Below, in pieces: positions 8,178 through 17,434 of a stretch of 64,000 nucleotides of DNA (within the stretch, counting starts at the first letter, position 1; each line of letters begins with the position of its first letter). The notes under the pieces are model-generated. The model searched no databases and was not told the DNA's origin. It was given only the letters and a program-made list of their open reading frames with translations. The position numbers and the translations under genes are program-made. The stretch lies in NCBI GenBank assembly GCA_964617565.1, contig CAZTYH010000004.1, positions 1 through 64,000 of the forward strand, in the 5' to 3' direction. The stretch is from JAKJGV01 sp964617565. GTDB taxonomy: Bacteria; Verrucomicrobiota; Kiritimatiellia; CAIQIC01; JAGNIJ01.

Positions 8178-9511
8178 TTATTGATCCCCAACACTTCTCC
8201 TGCAAGATACAGCGATCCCGCGATGCAAACAACTCCGTCGTGTTCGCGCGCCCACTCAATCGCTTCCGTGCGCGCATCGGCCAACGGCAAAATCGAGCAC
8301 TCAATTCCCGCCTGCTTCACGCATGCAAGAAGCGCATCCGCGGGCATCGCGCGGGCGGTGTGAAGCTGCACAACAATACAGCGGGTCACCACCGGCGCGA
8401 GTTCCTTCAAGACCCCGCGGCAATCCTTGTCGGCCAGAAGGCTGAACACGAGAATCACTTTGCGCCGACCGGCGACTTCCCGCAGCGCGGCGGCCAGCGC
8501 CCGTGCCGCATCCGGGTTGTGCGCGACATCGAGAAGAACGGGAGGATGGTCGGAGAGCACCTGGCAACGGCCCGGCCACGCCACCGATTCAAGCCCGCGC
8601 CTGATCGCGCCTTCGTCCGCGTTGAATGCCGTTGCCTGCGACAGGTATTCCACGGCCGAAACGGCCGTGGCAACATTTTCAAGCTGGTAAGAACCGGCAA
8701 GGGGAAGCGTCACCGGAGGGTACGCTGCGTTCTCCGTTTCGACTTTCACCTTTTGACCGGATAGCGAAGGCCGTCCGACGCGCCGCACGGAAACCGTTTC
8801 TTCCACGGAAACAAACGGAGCGTTTCGCCGCGCGGCTGTCTCCTCGATGACGGCGCGGGCCGCGGGATCCATGGCTCCGCAGATGACCGCGCGCCCGGGC
8901 TTGATGATGCCCGCCTTTTCTCCCGCGATCTGTTCGAGAGTATCGCCCAGGTATTCGCGGTGCTCGATCCCGATGCGGGTGATCACGGATAGCAGCGGAT
9001 CAACGACATTGGTCGCGTCGAGGCGCCCGCCCATCCCCGTCTCAAGCACGGCAAGTTGTACGCCCTGTCGGCGGAAATATTCGAACGCCATCACGGTGGT
9101 CAGTTCGAAGAAGGTCGTTTCCCGCCCGCCGGGCGCCGCGGCCAGCGACTGGTCATGCGGATCCACGAGGTCGAACAGATCCGCGAGTTCCTGATCGGAA
9201 ATTTCGCGGCCTTCAACGCGAATCCGCTCGTTGAATCGCACCATGTGAGGCGAGGTGTAGAGCGCGGTACGATATCCGGCCGCGCGGAAAACGGATTCAA
9301 CCATCGCACAAACCGAACCCTTGCCGTTGGTCCCCGCGACATGAACGAACTGCAGGGCCTGATGTGGATTGCCGAGACGCTCGAGGAGCGCACGCGTGAC
9401 ATCGAGATCGAACTTCACGCCCGCGGCCGTGCGGGCAAAAAGACACGTCAGCCTTTCGGATAATGAAGATCTGCACCCGGCATTCAAGGAAGAATCTCCC
9501 GCCGACACCAC
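8168..9511 (-). CDS. folC: Folylpolyglutamate synthase / dihydrofolate synthase
   Basis: Mur-ligase-like enzyme that adds glutamate to folates (and to dihydropteroate if bifunctional). Signatures are the P-loop HVAGTNGKGSVCAM, the SPHMVRFNERIRV segment, ETGMGGRLDATNV, and the C-terminal ligase part with LLDVAHNPDAARAL. The longest frame starts at GTG 9511 (447 residues). An in-frame TTG at 9487 with GGGAG eight bases upstream is equally plausible and fits the family N-terminus. The final Glu-His and the TGA stop come from a dispersed repeat unit. Follows accD by 30 bases. Confidence 0.92.
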   Translation of the reverse strand: MVSAGDSSLNAGCRSSLSERLTCLFARTAAGVKFDLDVTRALLERLGNPHQALQFVHVAGTNGKGSVCAMVESVFRAAGYRTALYTSPHMVRFNERIRVEGREISDQELADLFDLVDPHDQSLAAAPGGRETTFFELTTVMAFEYFRRQGVQLAVLETGMGGRLDATNVVDPLLSVITRIGIEHREYLGDTLEQIAGEKAGIIKPGRAVICGAMDPAARAVIEETAARRNAPFVSVEETVSVRRVGRPSLSGQKVKVETENAAYPPVTLPLAGSYQLENVATAVSAVEYLSQATAFNADEGAIRRGLESVAWPGRCQVLSDHPPVLLDVAHNPDAARALAAALREVAGRRKVILVFSLLADKDCRGVLKELAPVVTRCIVVQLHTARAMPADALLACVKQAGIECSILPLADARTEAIEWAREHDGVVCIAGSLYLAGEVLGINKEH

Positions 9512-9540
9512 TCCGCAATCTGCCCGCCGGAGTTCCGCGT

Positions 9541-10404
9541 TTACGCGGAAGTTTCCTGCGGAGCGCGCGCCATCATGAAATCGAGCAGCGTGATCAACGT
9601 CTTCTTCAACTCCTGGCGCGGCACCACCATGTCGAGAAGTCCGTGCTTCAGGAGGAATTCCGATCGCTGGAATCCTTCGGGCAGATCCTGCTGTGTCGTT
9701 TCCTTGATCACGCGCGGACCGGCAAAGCCGATCAGCGCGCCGGGTTCCGCGACAATGACATCGCCAAGCGTGGCATAACTGGCCATCACGCCGGCGGTGG
9801 TCGGATGCGTCAGAACGCTTATATAAGGTAGTCCGGCCTGGCCGTGCCGCGCGACAGCCGCGCTCGTTTTCGCCATTTGCATGAGGCTCAGCATGCCTTC
9901 ATACATGCGCGCGCCTCCGGACGTGCAAATGATAATCACCGGCAGCCCTTCCTTCGTTCCGCGCTCCAGCAGGCGTGTGATCTTTTCGCCCACCACGGAG
10001 CCCATACTCGCGCCAAGAAAGGCAAACTCCATAATGCCCAAAGCGATGTCGTGCGACCCCATTCTGGCCTTGCCGCAAAGGATCGCATCCCTGGATCCCG
10101 TCTTCCTGATATTGTCGGCGAGCTTGCTGACATACGAGGCGGTTCCAGTAAAGCCCAACGTATCCACGCTGTACAGTTCGGCATCCCATTCCTCGAAGGA
10201 ATCCGGCTCCGTGAGCAGCTTGAGGCGTTCCATGCGTCCGATCTGAAAATGGTATCCGCATTTCGGGCAGACGTTCGCCTTGGACTCCAGTTCCTGCTTG
10301 AAGACGATCTCGGTGCAGGACGGACACTTCACCCACAAACCGTTTGGGATGTCGCGCTTGCGGATCTTCACCGTGGAATAATTTTTCTTACCGAAAAGAG
10401 GCAT
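9541..10404 (-). CDS. accD: Acetyl-CoA carboxylase carboxyltransferase subunit beta
   Basis: Beta subunit of the carboxyltransferase that makes malonyl-CoA for fatty-acid synthesis; 287 residues, normal length. The N-terminal zinc ribbon (CPSC then CPKC, about residues 28-50) and the crotonase-fold core with CTSGGARMYEG are present. The partner accA is only 3.4 kb away but on the opposite strand (13818-14855), so the two subunits are not co-transcribed. accD is followed by folC, an arrangement known in other bacteria. Confidence 0.96.
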   Translation of the reverse strand: MPLFGKKNYSTVKIRKRDIPNGLWVKCPSCTEIVFKQELESKANVCPKCGYHFQIGRMERLKLLTEPDSFEEWDAELYSVDTLGFTGTASYVSKLADNIRKTGSRDAILCGKARMGSHDIALGIMEFAFLGASMGSVVGEKITRLLERGTKEGLPVIIICTSGGARMYEGMLSLMQMAKTSAAVARHGQAGLPYISVLTHPTTAGVMASYATLGDVIVAEPGALIGFAGPRVIKETTQQDLPEGFQRSEFLLKHGLLDMVVPRQELKKTLITLLDFMMARAPQETSA

Positions 10405-10421
10405 TCTTTAAAAACTCCCGG

Positions 10422-11132
10422 TTATCCGCGCGCAACCGTCGCCACGCGAACCTGCGAGGCTCCCGCCTCTTTCAGGACGCGGGCACATTCGTTTACTGTC
10501 GCGCCAGTTGTCATGACATCATCTATAAGCAACACCGAACGGCTCTCCACAAGCCGTCTCCTGCGGACCTTGAAAGCATGCTCCACGTTAGAGGCACGTG
10601 CCTTGGCTGTCAAACCCGTTTGCGAGGGTGTCGGCCGGACGCGCGCCAGGCAACGCCGCAACAAGGGTTTTCCGAGGCTGCGGGCCACGACGGTTGCGAG
10701 TACTTCTGCCTGGTTGTAGCCCCGCTTGCGCTGCCTGGACGGATAAAGAGGCACAAACGCGACCGAGTCAATGGCGACCGGATCATAATGGTTATGAATG
10801 CACGCCAGGAGGAGCCGCGCGATATCGGCAGACGCCCACATGCCTTTGCGGTATTTAAAACACCGGAGCATTTCCTGGAGCGGTCCCTGGTAACGCGCGG
10901 CCGATCTCGCGCTTTCGAAATGAGGGGTTAGGGACGAGCAGGTATAGCAGACAAATGCTTCATCAACCCGGCCGAAGACAGGATCGCCACACAAGGAACA
11001 GTATGGATCGGTGACATACTGTATCGCGGACAAGCAGTCCCAGCAGACATGCGAATCATCGCCACCGACAGGGCCGCCACATCCCGCGCAGACACGGGGA
11101 TAAAGCAAATCAAGGAGCGTGCGAAAGATCAT
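10422..11132 (-). CDS. ComF-family amidophosphoribosyltransferase-like protein
   Basis: About 236 residues. The N-terminal double zinc ribbon has CAGC, CWDC, CSLC and CYTC pairs, and the C-terminal PRTase domain has the PRPP loop VLLIDDVMTTGATV. ComF proteins support DNA uptake in naturally transformable bacteria, but the exact reaction is not known and many non-competent bacteria carry one (GntX/ComF). The longest frame begins at 11192. The ATG at 11132 is favoured because the zinc-ribbon domain starts right after it and it lies seven bases from the preceding gene. Confidence 0.88.
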   Translation of the reverse strand: MIFRTLLDLLYPRVCAGCGGPVGGDDSHVCWDCLSAIQYVTDPYCSLCGDPVFGRVDEAFVCYTCSSLTPHFESARSAARYQGPLQEMLRCFKYRKGMWASADIARLLLACIHNHYDPVAIDSVAFVPLYPSRQRKRGYNQAEVLATVVARSLGKPLLRRCLARVRPTPSQTGLTAKARASNVEHAFKVRRRRLVESRSVLLIDDVMTTGATVNECARVLKEAGASQVRVATVARG

Positions 11133-11139
11133 GGAGGGT

Positions 11140-12096
11140 TCACCGCACAGGAGGCTCAACGTCGCGCCGTGGCGCCATACAGATCGCAACAACGAAGAAA
11201 ATAGTCAGCATGAAAAGCGCGAGATAGCCCTTCGAGACAAGGGCCGTCGGACCAAACAGCCAGAGGAGATGCCCGGGATCGGTTCGAACCATCATCGCAC
11301 TGCCCGTCTGAAGAACCCAGACCCATCCGGCGTGAAGTCCGGCAACAAAATAGACGTCGCCAGCCCGGCGGCAAAAGACGCAAAGCACCATGCCCATCAT
11401 GAAGAGATTCAGCGAAAACGGAAAGCTGTTCCAGGTGAAATCAAGACGACTGAAGATGGACGCGGCCAGGGCAAAACCCGAAGAGGCATGTCCGTAGACC
11501 ACGCTGTAAGGAGCCTCGGGCTTCAAGAAATGTGCAAGGGAGAAAATCAGGCTTGAAAGAACAGCCCCTCCCCGGAATCCCACTTTTCGCGACAGCGTTC
11601 CGAAGAGAACGCCGCGAAAAAAACCTTCTTCGATGAGCCCGATCAGCAGTGCGCCGACAAGCGCCGGGATCAACCCGCCGATCAGCGCGGACATCCAATC
11701 CTCGCTCAATGCGTAAGCCTTCATGGCAAAACCAAGGCCAACGGTCAGGGCCATGGACAGGACGCCGATGCATACGCCCCACAAAACGGGGCGCAGCCGA
11801 TGCGCGCGGCGAGGATACCCTACATCCCGGAGCCCGCGCAAACCGCTCCAGCGAAGCGTAAGCAGGCCCAGAAGGATGACCGAAACTGTAACCACGCGCG
11901 ATACCACGCGCTCAAACTCAACATCGCGCAACCATTCCAGTGCCGGCACATTCCGGCCAACGCGGATCGCCGTATTGAATATCGCGGGGCCAAGCGCCGC
12001 ACCCAGCAACAAGGCTATGAGCAGAACGCCAAGCAGCCATGCAAGAGTTTGTCCGCCCCCCTTCATCCCGTCATTTCTTTGTCTGTCAGGCTTCAT
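11140..12096 (-). CDS. CPBP-family intramembrane metalloprotease
   Basis: Polytopic membrane protein of about 318 residues with the CPBP (Abi) glutamate motif EEGFFRG, a following histidine motif (SLAHFL) and a third motif with GLHAGW. These residues form the metal site of Rce1/CAAX-type proteases. Around eight hydrophobic segments are visible. The substrate is unknown. The ATG at 12096 is chosen over the upstream frame because AAAGG lies at about six bases; a promoter is visible at 12123-12150. First gene of the run to mgtE. Confidence 0.85.
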   Translation of the reverse strand: MKPDRQRNDGMKGGGQTLAWLLGVLLIALLLGAALGPAIFNTAIRVGRNVPALEWLRDVEFERVVSRVVTVSVILLGLLTLRWSGLRGLRDVGYPRRAHRLRPVLWGVCIGVLSMALTVGLGFAMKAYALSEDWMSALIGGLIPALVGALLIGLIEEGFFRGVLFGTLSRKVGFRGGAVLSSLIFSLAHFLKPEAPYSVVYGHASSGFALAASIFSRLDFTWNSFPFSLNLFMMGMVLCVFCRRAGDVYFVAGLHAGWVWVLQTGSAMMVRTDPGHLLWLFGPTALVSKGYLALFMLTIFFVVAICMAPRRDVEPPVR

Positions 12097-12122
12097 CTCG
12101 ACCTTTCGTCGCGAGGCCGTAC

Positions 12123-12150
12123 AGTATCCCAGCACCCGCGTCCGGTTCAA
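12123..12150 (-). promoter_or_regulatory. Promoter of the CPBP-comF-accD-folC-NUDIX-mgtE run
   Basis: Minus strand TTGAAC (12150-12145), 16-base spacer, GATACT (12128-12123), about 27 bases before the ATG at 12096. Faces the divergent kinase gene at 12237. Confidence 0.45.
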
Positions 12151-12236
12151 GTTCGGCAATGGACCATTTGCCCTTGATTAAAGGAGTTGCGTTTTTTTGC
12201 TTTCGCAAAGCCGGGCGCTTCGCTATCGTCAAGGCC

Positions 12237-13046
12237 ATGACAACTCGTGAGTTTGCCGGATACTCAATTGTGCGAGCGCTCGCAGGCGGCGGAATGACCC
12301 GGCTGTATGTCGCGTTGGATAAGCAACAAAACCGCGTCGTAATCCGCTGCCTCACCGATGAGTGGGCTAAAAGATGGGGTGCCCGAAAGACTTTCTTCCA
12401 CAGCGCTGAAGTCATCAGCCAATTGAATCACCCCAACATCATCAAGCTGATTGAAACCGGCATGGAAGGCCGCGTTCCCTTCATGGTCATTGAATTCATC
12501 GAGTCACGTACACTGCGCGATTTGATCCTGTACCGCGATCCCCTGCTCACGGATAATGTACTCTCCCTCATGCGTCAGCTCGCCGAAGCCCTGCTCTTCA
12601 TCCATAACCGCGGATACTTGCACCTCGATGTGAAGCCTGAAAACATCCTGATCCGCAATGACGGGCACCTGGTATTGATTGATTTCGACCTCGCTGTTCG
12701 TACAAAGAGGTTCTTCAAGAAGATCCGTCAACTCCCCGGTACGCCTTCCTACATCTCCCCCGAAACATTGACCACGCGGATCGTGGATGAAAAATCGGAT
12801 ATCTACAGCTTTGGCGTCACAGCCTATGAAATGCTGACCTACCACAAGCCGTTCGAGGGAGACAAGATCGAGCAGGTACGGGCCGCGCAAGTTGATCCGG
12901 CGATTCCGCCTACCCGGCCAAGGCAGCATAATTCTGCCATTCCCGTGGCCGTCGAAAACCTGATCCTCAAATGCCTTGCGAAGAATCCCGCCGATCGTTA
13001 CCCTTCAATGAGTCTCGTCATAAGAGATCTTGAAGCGTTGATATGA
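12237..13046 (+). CDS. Atypical Hanks-type Ser/Thr protein kinase (possible pseudokinase)
   Basis: A stand-alone kinase domain of 269 residues without a membrane helix. The glycine loop (LAGGGMTRLYVA) and C-helix Glu58 are present, but three canonical motifs are changed. The beta-3 lysine of VAIK is arginine (VVIR, Arg37). HRD is HLD (129-131), with Asp131 and Asn136 kept. DFG is DFD (149-151). Loss of the beta-3 lysine usually cripples phosphotransfer, so this may be a pseudokinase or a weak kinase. A TATCGT box lies seven bases before the ATG and there is no proper ribosome-binding site. The stop overlaps the start of the L,D-transpeptidase gene (ATGA), so the two are translationally coupled. 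Confidence 0.88.
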   Translation: MTTREFAGYSIVRALAGGGMTRLYVALDKQQNRVVIRCLTDEWAKRWGARKTFFHSAEVISQLNHPNIIKLIETGMEGRVPFMVIEFIESRTLRDLILYRDPLLTDNVLSLMRQLAEALLFIHNRGYLHLDVKPENILIRNDGHLVLIDFDLAVRTKRFFKKIRQLPGTPSYISPETLTTRIVDEKSDIYSFGVTAYEMLTYHKPFEGDKIEQVRAAQVDPAIPPTRPRQHNSAIPVAVENLILKCLAKNPADRYPSMSLVIRDLEALI

Positions 13047-13798
13047 CCCAGGAACTTTACGTNNNNNNNNNNNNNNNNNNNNNNNNNNNNNNNNNNNNNN
13101 NNNNNNNNNNNNNNNNNNNNNNNNNNNNNNNNNNNNNNNNNNNNNNNNNNNNNNNNNNNNNNGAAAAAGCTTTCGCAATCCTGGATTCATCCACCAATCC
13201 GGTTGCGCGCGAAGAAGCGATGCAGTTGCTCGGCGAGGTTAATGTCGAACTCGTTTTAAGCCCCCGCGCCATGCCTGAAAAAACAGAATACACGGTGCAA
13301 CCGGGCGATTCGCTTGTCGTGCTGGCGCGCCGGTTCAACACCACGGTAGACGCCTTGCGCAAGGGCAACCGCATCTCCGGGTCCATTATCCGCGTGAATG
13401 ATCGCATGCGGATTTTCGGCGGCAAGTTTTCCATCCAGGTCAGCAAGACGGATAATATCCTCGATCTTTATCTCAATGACCGCTTCTTCAAGCGCTATCG
13501 CGTCGGCACGGGCGAGTTCGGACGCACGCCGGTCGGCGATTTCATAATCACTGAAAAGATCGCCCAGCCGACATGGTGGCGGCCCGACGGAAAACCGGTG
13601 CCTTTCGGCGATCCGGAAAACGTGCTTGGGACGCACTGGCTTTCATTGAATATACCGGGCTATGGGATACACGGGACATGGGAACCGGACACGATCGGCA
13701 AGCAGGCCAGCGCCGGTTGCATCCGGCTGTTGAACGAAGAGGTCGAAGAGCTTTTCACGCTCGTTCCGGAAGGTACACCGGTAACCATCAAAGAATGA
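13043..13798 (+). CDS. LysM and L,D-transpeptidase (YkuD) protein, N-terminal part lost in a gap
   Basis: Peptidoglycan-modifying enzyme that forms 3-3 cross-links or anchors proteins to the wall. After the N run there is a LysM domain (TVQPGDSLVVLARRF) and a YkuD catalytic domain with HGTW and the SAGCIRL active-site cysteine motif. The start is taken as the ATG at 13043, which overlaps the kinase stop; only MTQELY and the following partial codon are visible before the Ns at 13063-13162. The Ns are of unknown true length, so the signal peptide and reading frame across the gap are assumed. Confidence 0.8.
   Translation: MTQELYXXXXXXXXXXXXXXXXXXXXXXXXXXXXXXXXXXEKAFAILDSSTNPVAREEAMQLLGEVNVELVLSPRAMPEKTEYTVQPGDSLVVLARRFNTTVDALRKGNRISGSIIRVNDRMRIFGGKFSIQVSKTDNILDLYLNDRFFKRYRVGTGEFGRTPVGDFIITEKIAQPTWWRPDGKPVPFGDPENVLGTHWLSLNIPGYGIHGTWEPDTIGKQASAGCIRLLNEEVEELFTLVPEGTPVTIKE
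13063..13162. other. 100-N scaffold gap of unknown true size
   Basis: Unlike the joins at 3255 and 59186 there is no duplicated flank, so real sequence (the N-terminus of the transpeptidase) is probably missing. Confidence 0.9.
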
Positions 13799-13817
13799 TT
13801 TGACTGGAGGAGAAACC

Positions 13818-14855
13818 GTGCCGCCGTACGCATTGCCATTTGAAAAACCGATCATCGAGCTCGAGAAGAAACTCCAGGAGCTGCAGAACTTCAGCAAGAC
13901 GCAGAATATAGATGTGTCGCTCGAAGTGGACCGCATGCAGAAGAAAATAGACGAAACGCGACAGGAGATTTATCGCAACCTCACGCCGTGGCAACGCGTC
14001 CAGGTCTCGCGACATCCTCTCCGACCCTACGCCGTTGATTATATCAAGGCTATTTCCACGGATTTTGTCGAACTGCACGGCGACCGGGGCTTCGCGGACG
14101 ACCGGGCAATCATCGGTGGCTTTGCCCGTGTGGACAAGGAACCCGTAATGTTCATCGCGACACAGAAAGGCCGCGACACCAAGAGCAATCTCGAATGCAA
14201 TTTCGGCTGCCCCTATCCGGAAGGATATCGAAAGGCATTGCGCCTGATGAAGCTGGCCGCCAAATTCGGAGTGCCGATCATCTCCCTGATAGATACCCCG
14301 GGCGCCTTTCCGGGCATCGTTTCCGAGGAGCGACACATCGCCGAAGCAATTGCTTTCAATATTCACGAAATGTTCTCGCTGCCCGTCCCCATGCTCATCA
14401 CGATTATCGGCGAAGGCGGCAGCGGCGGAGCCCTGGGCATCGGGGTCGGCGATCGCGTGATGATCCTCGAATTCGCCTATTACTCCGTCATCTCGCCCGA
14501 AGGCTGCGCTGCCATCCTGTGGAAAGATCGCGCTTACGCGGATCGCGCAGCCGAAGCGCTCAAGCTCACTTCGAAAGATCTGTTGGCGGCAGGGCTGGTG
14601 GATGAGATCATACCGGAGCCTTCAGGCGGCGCGCACTCGAATCCCAAAGCCATGGCCGAAATGTTGAAACAATACCTTCTCAAGCATCTCCAGAAACTGA
14701 AAAAACTCCCCGCGGATGATCTGCTTGCCAAGCGATATGATAAGTTTCGCGCGATGGGCGTTTTCGGATCCGGCGAACCGCCCTATCTGAAAAAACAAGA
14801 GGCGGAACCGGCCGAAGCACAGGCAGAAAAGCCGAAAGAAGACAAGGCGCCGTAA
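13818..14855 (+). CDS. accA: Acetyl-CoA carboxylase carboxyltransferase subunit alpha
   Basis: Alpha subunit partner of AccD. About 345 residues from a GTG at 13818, which has a strong GGAGGAG six bases upstream; the longer frame from 13800 lacks a signal. The N-terminal helical hairpin, the LIDTPGAFPG loop and GEGGSGGALGIGVGD, which bind CoA and biotin, are conserved. A charged Glu/Lys/Ala tail of about 25 residues extends past the core. It starts 20 bases after the transpeptidase gene. Confidence 0.96.
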   Translation: MPPYALPFEKPIIELEKKLQELQNFSKTQNIDVSLEVDRMQKKIDETRQEIYRNLTPWQRVQVSRHPLRPYAVDYIKAISTDFVELHGDRGFADDRAIIGGFARVDKEPVMFIATQKGRDTKSNLECNFGCPYPEGYRKALRLMKLAAKFGVPIISLIDTPGAFPGIVSEERHIAEAIAFNIHEMFSLPVPMLITIIGEGGSGGALGIGVGDRVMILEFAYYSVISPEGCAAILWKDRAYADRAAEALKLTSKDLLAAGLVDEIIPEPSGGAHSNPKAMAEMLKQYLLKHLQKLKKLPADDLLAKRYDKFRAMGVFGSGEPPYLKKQEAEPAEAQAEKPKEDKAP

Positions 14856-15003
14856 GCGGAAAGCAAGCGAAACGGCCGTCTTCTATCCATCTTTCTTATC
14901 CGCGACCTTCGCGTGTTTCGTCGTTGTCTTCTACTCTGGTTGCGGCTGCCCGTGAACAGTCTCGCCACGAGTGGCCAACAAACAGCGCTGGGCAAAAAAC
15001 GGG

Positions 15004-15540
15004 CTATCGCTTATTCACGATCTCGATCAATTCAAACGCATCGGCTCCGAGAACCCCCTCATCCCCAACCCCGTCGGCCTCCAGGACAACCTGCGCGCGC
15101 GACGCGTCTTCCGGCGCATTTCCTTGAAGGGATATCACGACCCATTTCCCTTCCTTGAGCTCCTTCAAGTCGTCCGCAAAACTTCTCACCAATATCCCGT
15201 CGTCATCGAAAAACTCCAACTTCAACTCTTTTCGATTCGCAGTCCACCCATTATCTACATAGAGGCGCACCTTCAGAACATATGTCAGGCCCGGAGTGAT
15301 CGGCAGTACCTGAATCACACCGCCATTCTCCGCACCGCCACCCCATTTGCCCTTGATATATGCGGCAAAATGCCCTTCGGGCGGATTGTTCCATGACTCG
15401 ACACCCACGTTGCCCCAGCGAACGCTCCAGTTCTCCGGCCCCAGCTCCCATTCGAAGCCGGGATTATCAAGCAGATTTCCCAAGGCCAATTCTGCGGCAA
15501 ACACAATGACGAGAACCGGAATAATTTTCCCCATATCCAT
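15004..15540 (-). CDS. Small secreted jelly-roll (carbohydrate-binding-like) protein
   Basis: About 178 residues from the ATG at 15540 (GGAGG five bases upstream). A signal peptide (GKIIPVLVIVFAAELALG) is followed by NLLDNPGFE, an aromatic-rich segment, GVIQVLPITPG and beta-strand repeats. This is the pattern of CBM4/9-like jelly-roll domains found in PVC and Bacteroidetes secreted proteins. No catalytic residues are seen. It is a distant relative of the two NPSFED proteins at 44309-44890 and 46818-47381. It stands alone, convergent with accA. The ligand is unknown. Confidence 0.7.
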   Translation of the reverse strand: MDMGKIIPVLVIVFAAELALGNLLDNPGFEWELGPENWSVRWGNVGVESWNNPPEGHFAAYIKGKWGGGAENGGVIQVLPITPGLTYVLKVRLYVDNGWTANRKELKLEFFDDDGILVRSFADDLKELKEGKWVVISLQGNAPEDASRAQVVLEADGVGDEGVLGADAFELIEIVNKR

Positions 15541-15649
15541 AACATCCTCCAAACATGAATGAACCAGGCGTGATACCGGTATCATATATGATGATTATTA
15601 CACGTCAATCCCTTTGCGATTAATTCCATGCATCCCTTACAAGGCTTTC

Positions 15650-17434
15650 TCAGCCCTCTGCAGCATCGGTCGGCAGGTTCAGTTGCAGATGCACATCCCG
15701 CAGTTGACGCGCGTCCACTTTCGACGGCGCGGCCATCATCATGTCCATCGCCTTCTGCGTCTTCGGGAACGCAATCACATCACGTATAGATTCACAACCC
15801 GCAAGCAGCATGACCAGCCGGTCCGCCCCCAACGCAAGCCCGCCGTGTGGAGGGGCGCCGTAAGACAAAGCCCTGATCAAGTGACCGAACCGATCTTCTA
15901 TTTCCTGTTGCGGAATTCCCAACACCCGGAACAAGCGCGCCTGGAGTTCGGGATCATGAATACGAATGCTCCCGCCACCCAGCTCGACACCGTTCAAAAC
16001 GATATCGTAGGCCAGCGCACGGACCTTGCCCGGCTCCGTTTCAAGCAACCCCAGGTCCTCGGGATGCGGCGATGTGAAAGGATGATGCATGGACTGAAGA
16101 CGCCCTTCCTCGTCGCGCTCGAAAAGAGGGAAATCTGTCACCCAGGTAAAGACATAGCGATCCTCCGGAATCGCCTTCGCAGCTACGCCGGCCAACAGGC
16201 GCAAGCGCCCCAGCGCTACGTTCACGACGGAGATCTTGTCCGCGGCAAACAGAATCAAATCGCCGGCTTCAATTCCCATGCGCGAGCTCAGACCGGCTTT
16301 CTCCTCGTCGGAAAAGAATTTTACGATCGGCGATTTCCATGTGCCATCCGGTTGAACGCGAATGTAAGCCAATCCGCCCAGGCCCGCCTCCTTGGCCATC
16401 ACGGTCCAATCGTCAATCATTCTTGGCGGAACTGCGGCGAGGCCTTTCGCATTGATCGCCTTCACCACCCCGCCCTTCTCCAGCACGCCGCCGAAAACCT
16501 TGAAAGCCGTTCCCTTGAAAACGTCCGAGAGGTCTGTCAATTGCATACCGAAGCGAAGGTCGGGCTTGTCGCTGCCATATCGGTTCATGGCCTCGTCATA
16601 CGTCATCCTGGGCAGCGGCAAAGAAATCTCTCCCAGGCCCGCCGTCCTCATCAGCTCCGCAAGCAAGCCGTCAATCACCCCATAAATGTCATCCGGCCCG
16701 ATAAACGACATCTCGATATCTATCTGCGTAAACTCGGGCTGCCGGTCGGCCCGCAAGTCCTCATCGCGAAAGCAGCGGGCAATCTGAAAATAGCGGTCCA
16801 TGCCCGCCACCATCAACAACTGCTTGTATTGCTGCGGAGCCTGGGGCAACGCATAGAATGAGCCCGGCACCAGCCGGCTGGGCACGAGATAATCCCGGGC
16901 GCCCTCCGGGGTGCTCTTCGTCAGGATCGGCGTCTCGACATCCACGAAACCTTGTCCGTCGAAATAGTTCCTCGTCGTCTGCAGAAGCTTGTGCCGAAGA
17001 TACAGGCTCTTCTGCATCGCAGGGCGACGTAGATCCAGGTAACGATATGTCAGCCGCAGATCCTCGGACACGCGAGTTCCCTCCTCGTCGTCCAAAGGAA
17101 ACGGCACGGTCTGGCTGCGATTCAGAATCTGAATGGTATCGGATCGCACCTCGATCTCGCCGGTGGACAACTTCAGGTTGGCCATATCCGGCGGACGGGG
17201 CTCAACCCGCCCCTCGATACGAATGACATATTCACCGCGCGTGGTCTGCGAAAGGTCCCAGGCCTCGCGCGAATCCCGGGGATCGAAAATCACCTGCGTC
17301 ACGCCATGACGGTCCCGCAGATCAATAAAGATCACACCGCCGTGATCGCGCACGGTATCCACCCAGCCGCAGAGCGCCACCCGCTGCCCGACCTCTCCGA
17401 TTCTTAACGCTCCACACGTATGCGTCCGCATCAT
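15650..17434 (-). CDS. aspS: Aspartyl-tRNA synthetase, bacterial type
   Basis: Class II synthetase charging tRNA(Asp); 594 residues. Order: OB-fold anticodon domain (VALCGWVDTVRDHGGVIF), class II motifs 1 and 2 (CFRDEDLRADRQPEFTQ), the bacterial GAD insertion, and motif 3 (GGLALGADRLVMLL). With gatCAB in the same window it could be a non-discriminating enzyme that also makes Asp-tRNA(Asn), but that is not decided by the sequence I can read. The ATG at 17434 overlaps the hisS stop (ATGA); the longer frame upstream is within hisS. Confidence 0.96.
   Translation of the reverse strand: MMRTHTCGALRIGEVGQRVALCGWVDTVRDHGGVIFIDLRDRHGVTQVIFDPRDSREAWDLSQTTRGEYVIRIEGRVEPRPPDMANLKLSTGEIEVRSDTIQILNRSQTVPFPLDDEEGTRVSEDLRLTYRYLDLRRPAMQKSLYLRHKLLQTTRNYFDGQGFVDVETPILTKSTPEGARDYLVPSRLVPGSFYALPQAPQQYKQLLMVAGMDRYFQIARCFRDEDLRADRQPEFTQIDIEMSFIGPDDIYGVIDGLLAELMRTAGLGEISLPLPRMTYDEAMNRYGSDKPDLRFGMQLTDLSDVFKGTAFKVFGGVLEKGGVVKAINAKGLAAVPPRMIDDWTVMAKEAGLGGLAYIRVQPDGTWKSPIVKFFSDEEKAGLSSRMGIEAGDLILFAADKISVVNVALGRLRLLAGVAAKAIPEDRYVFTWVTDFPLFERDEEGRLQSMHHPFTSPHPEDLGLLETEPGKVRALAYDIVLNGVELGGGSIRIHDPELQARLFRVLGIPQQEIEDRFGHLIRALSYGAPPHGGLALGADRLVMLLAGCESIRDVIAFPKTQKAMDMMMAAPSKVDARQLRDVHLQLNLPTDAAEG

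Noticed and set aside
14880..14960. Segment TATCCGCGACCTTCGCGTGTTTCG after accA as a regulatory element
   Set aside because: It looks like another dispersed intergenic repeat, but I found only one copy in this window, so no claim is made.
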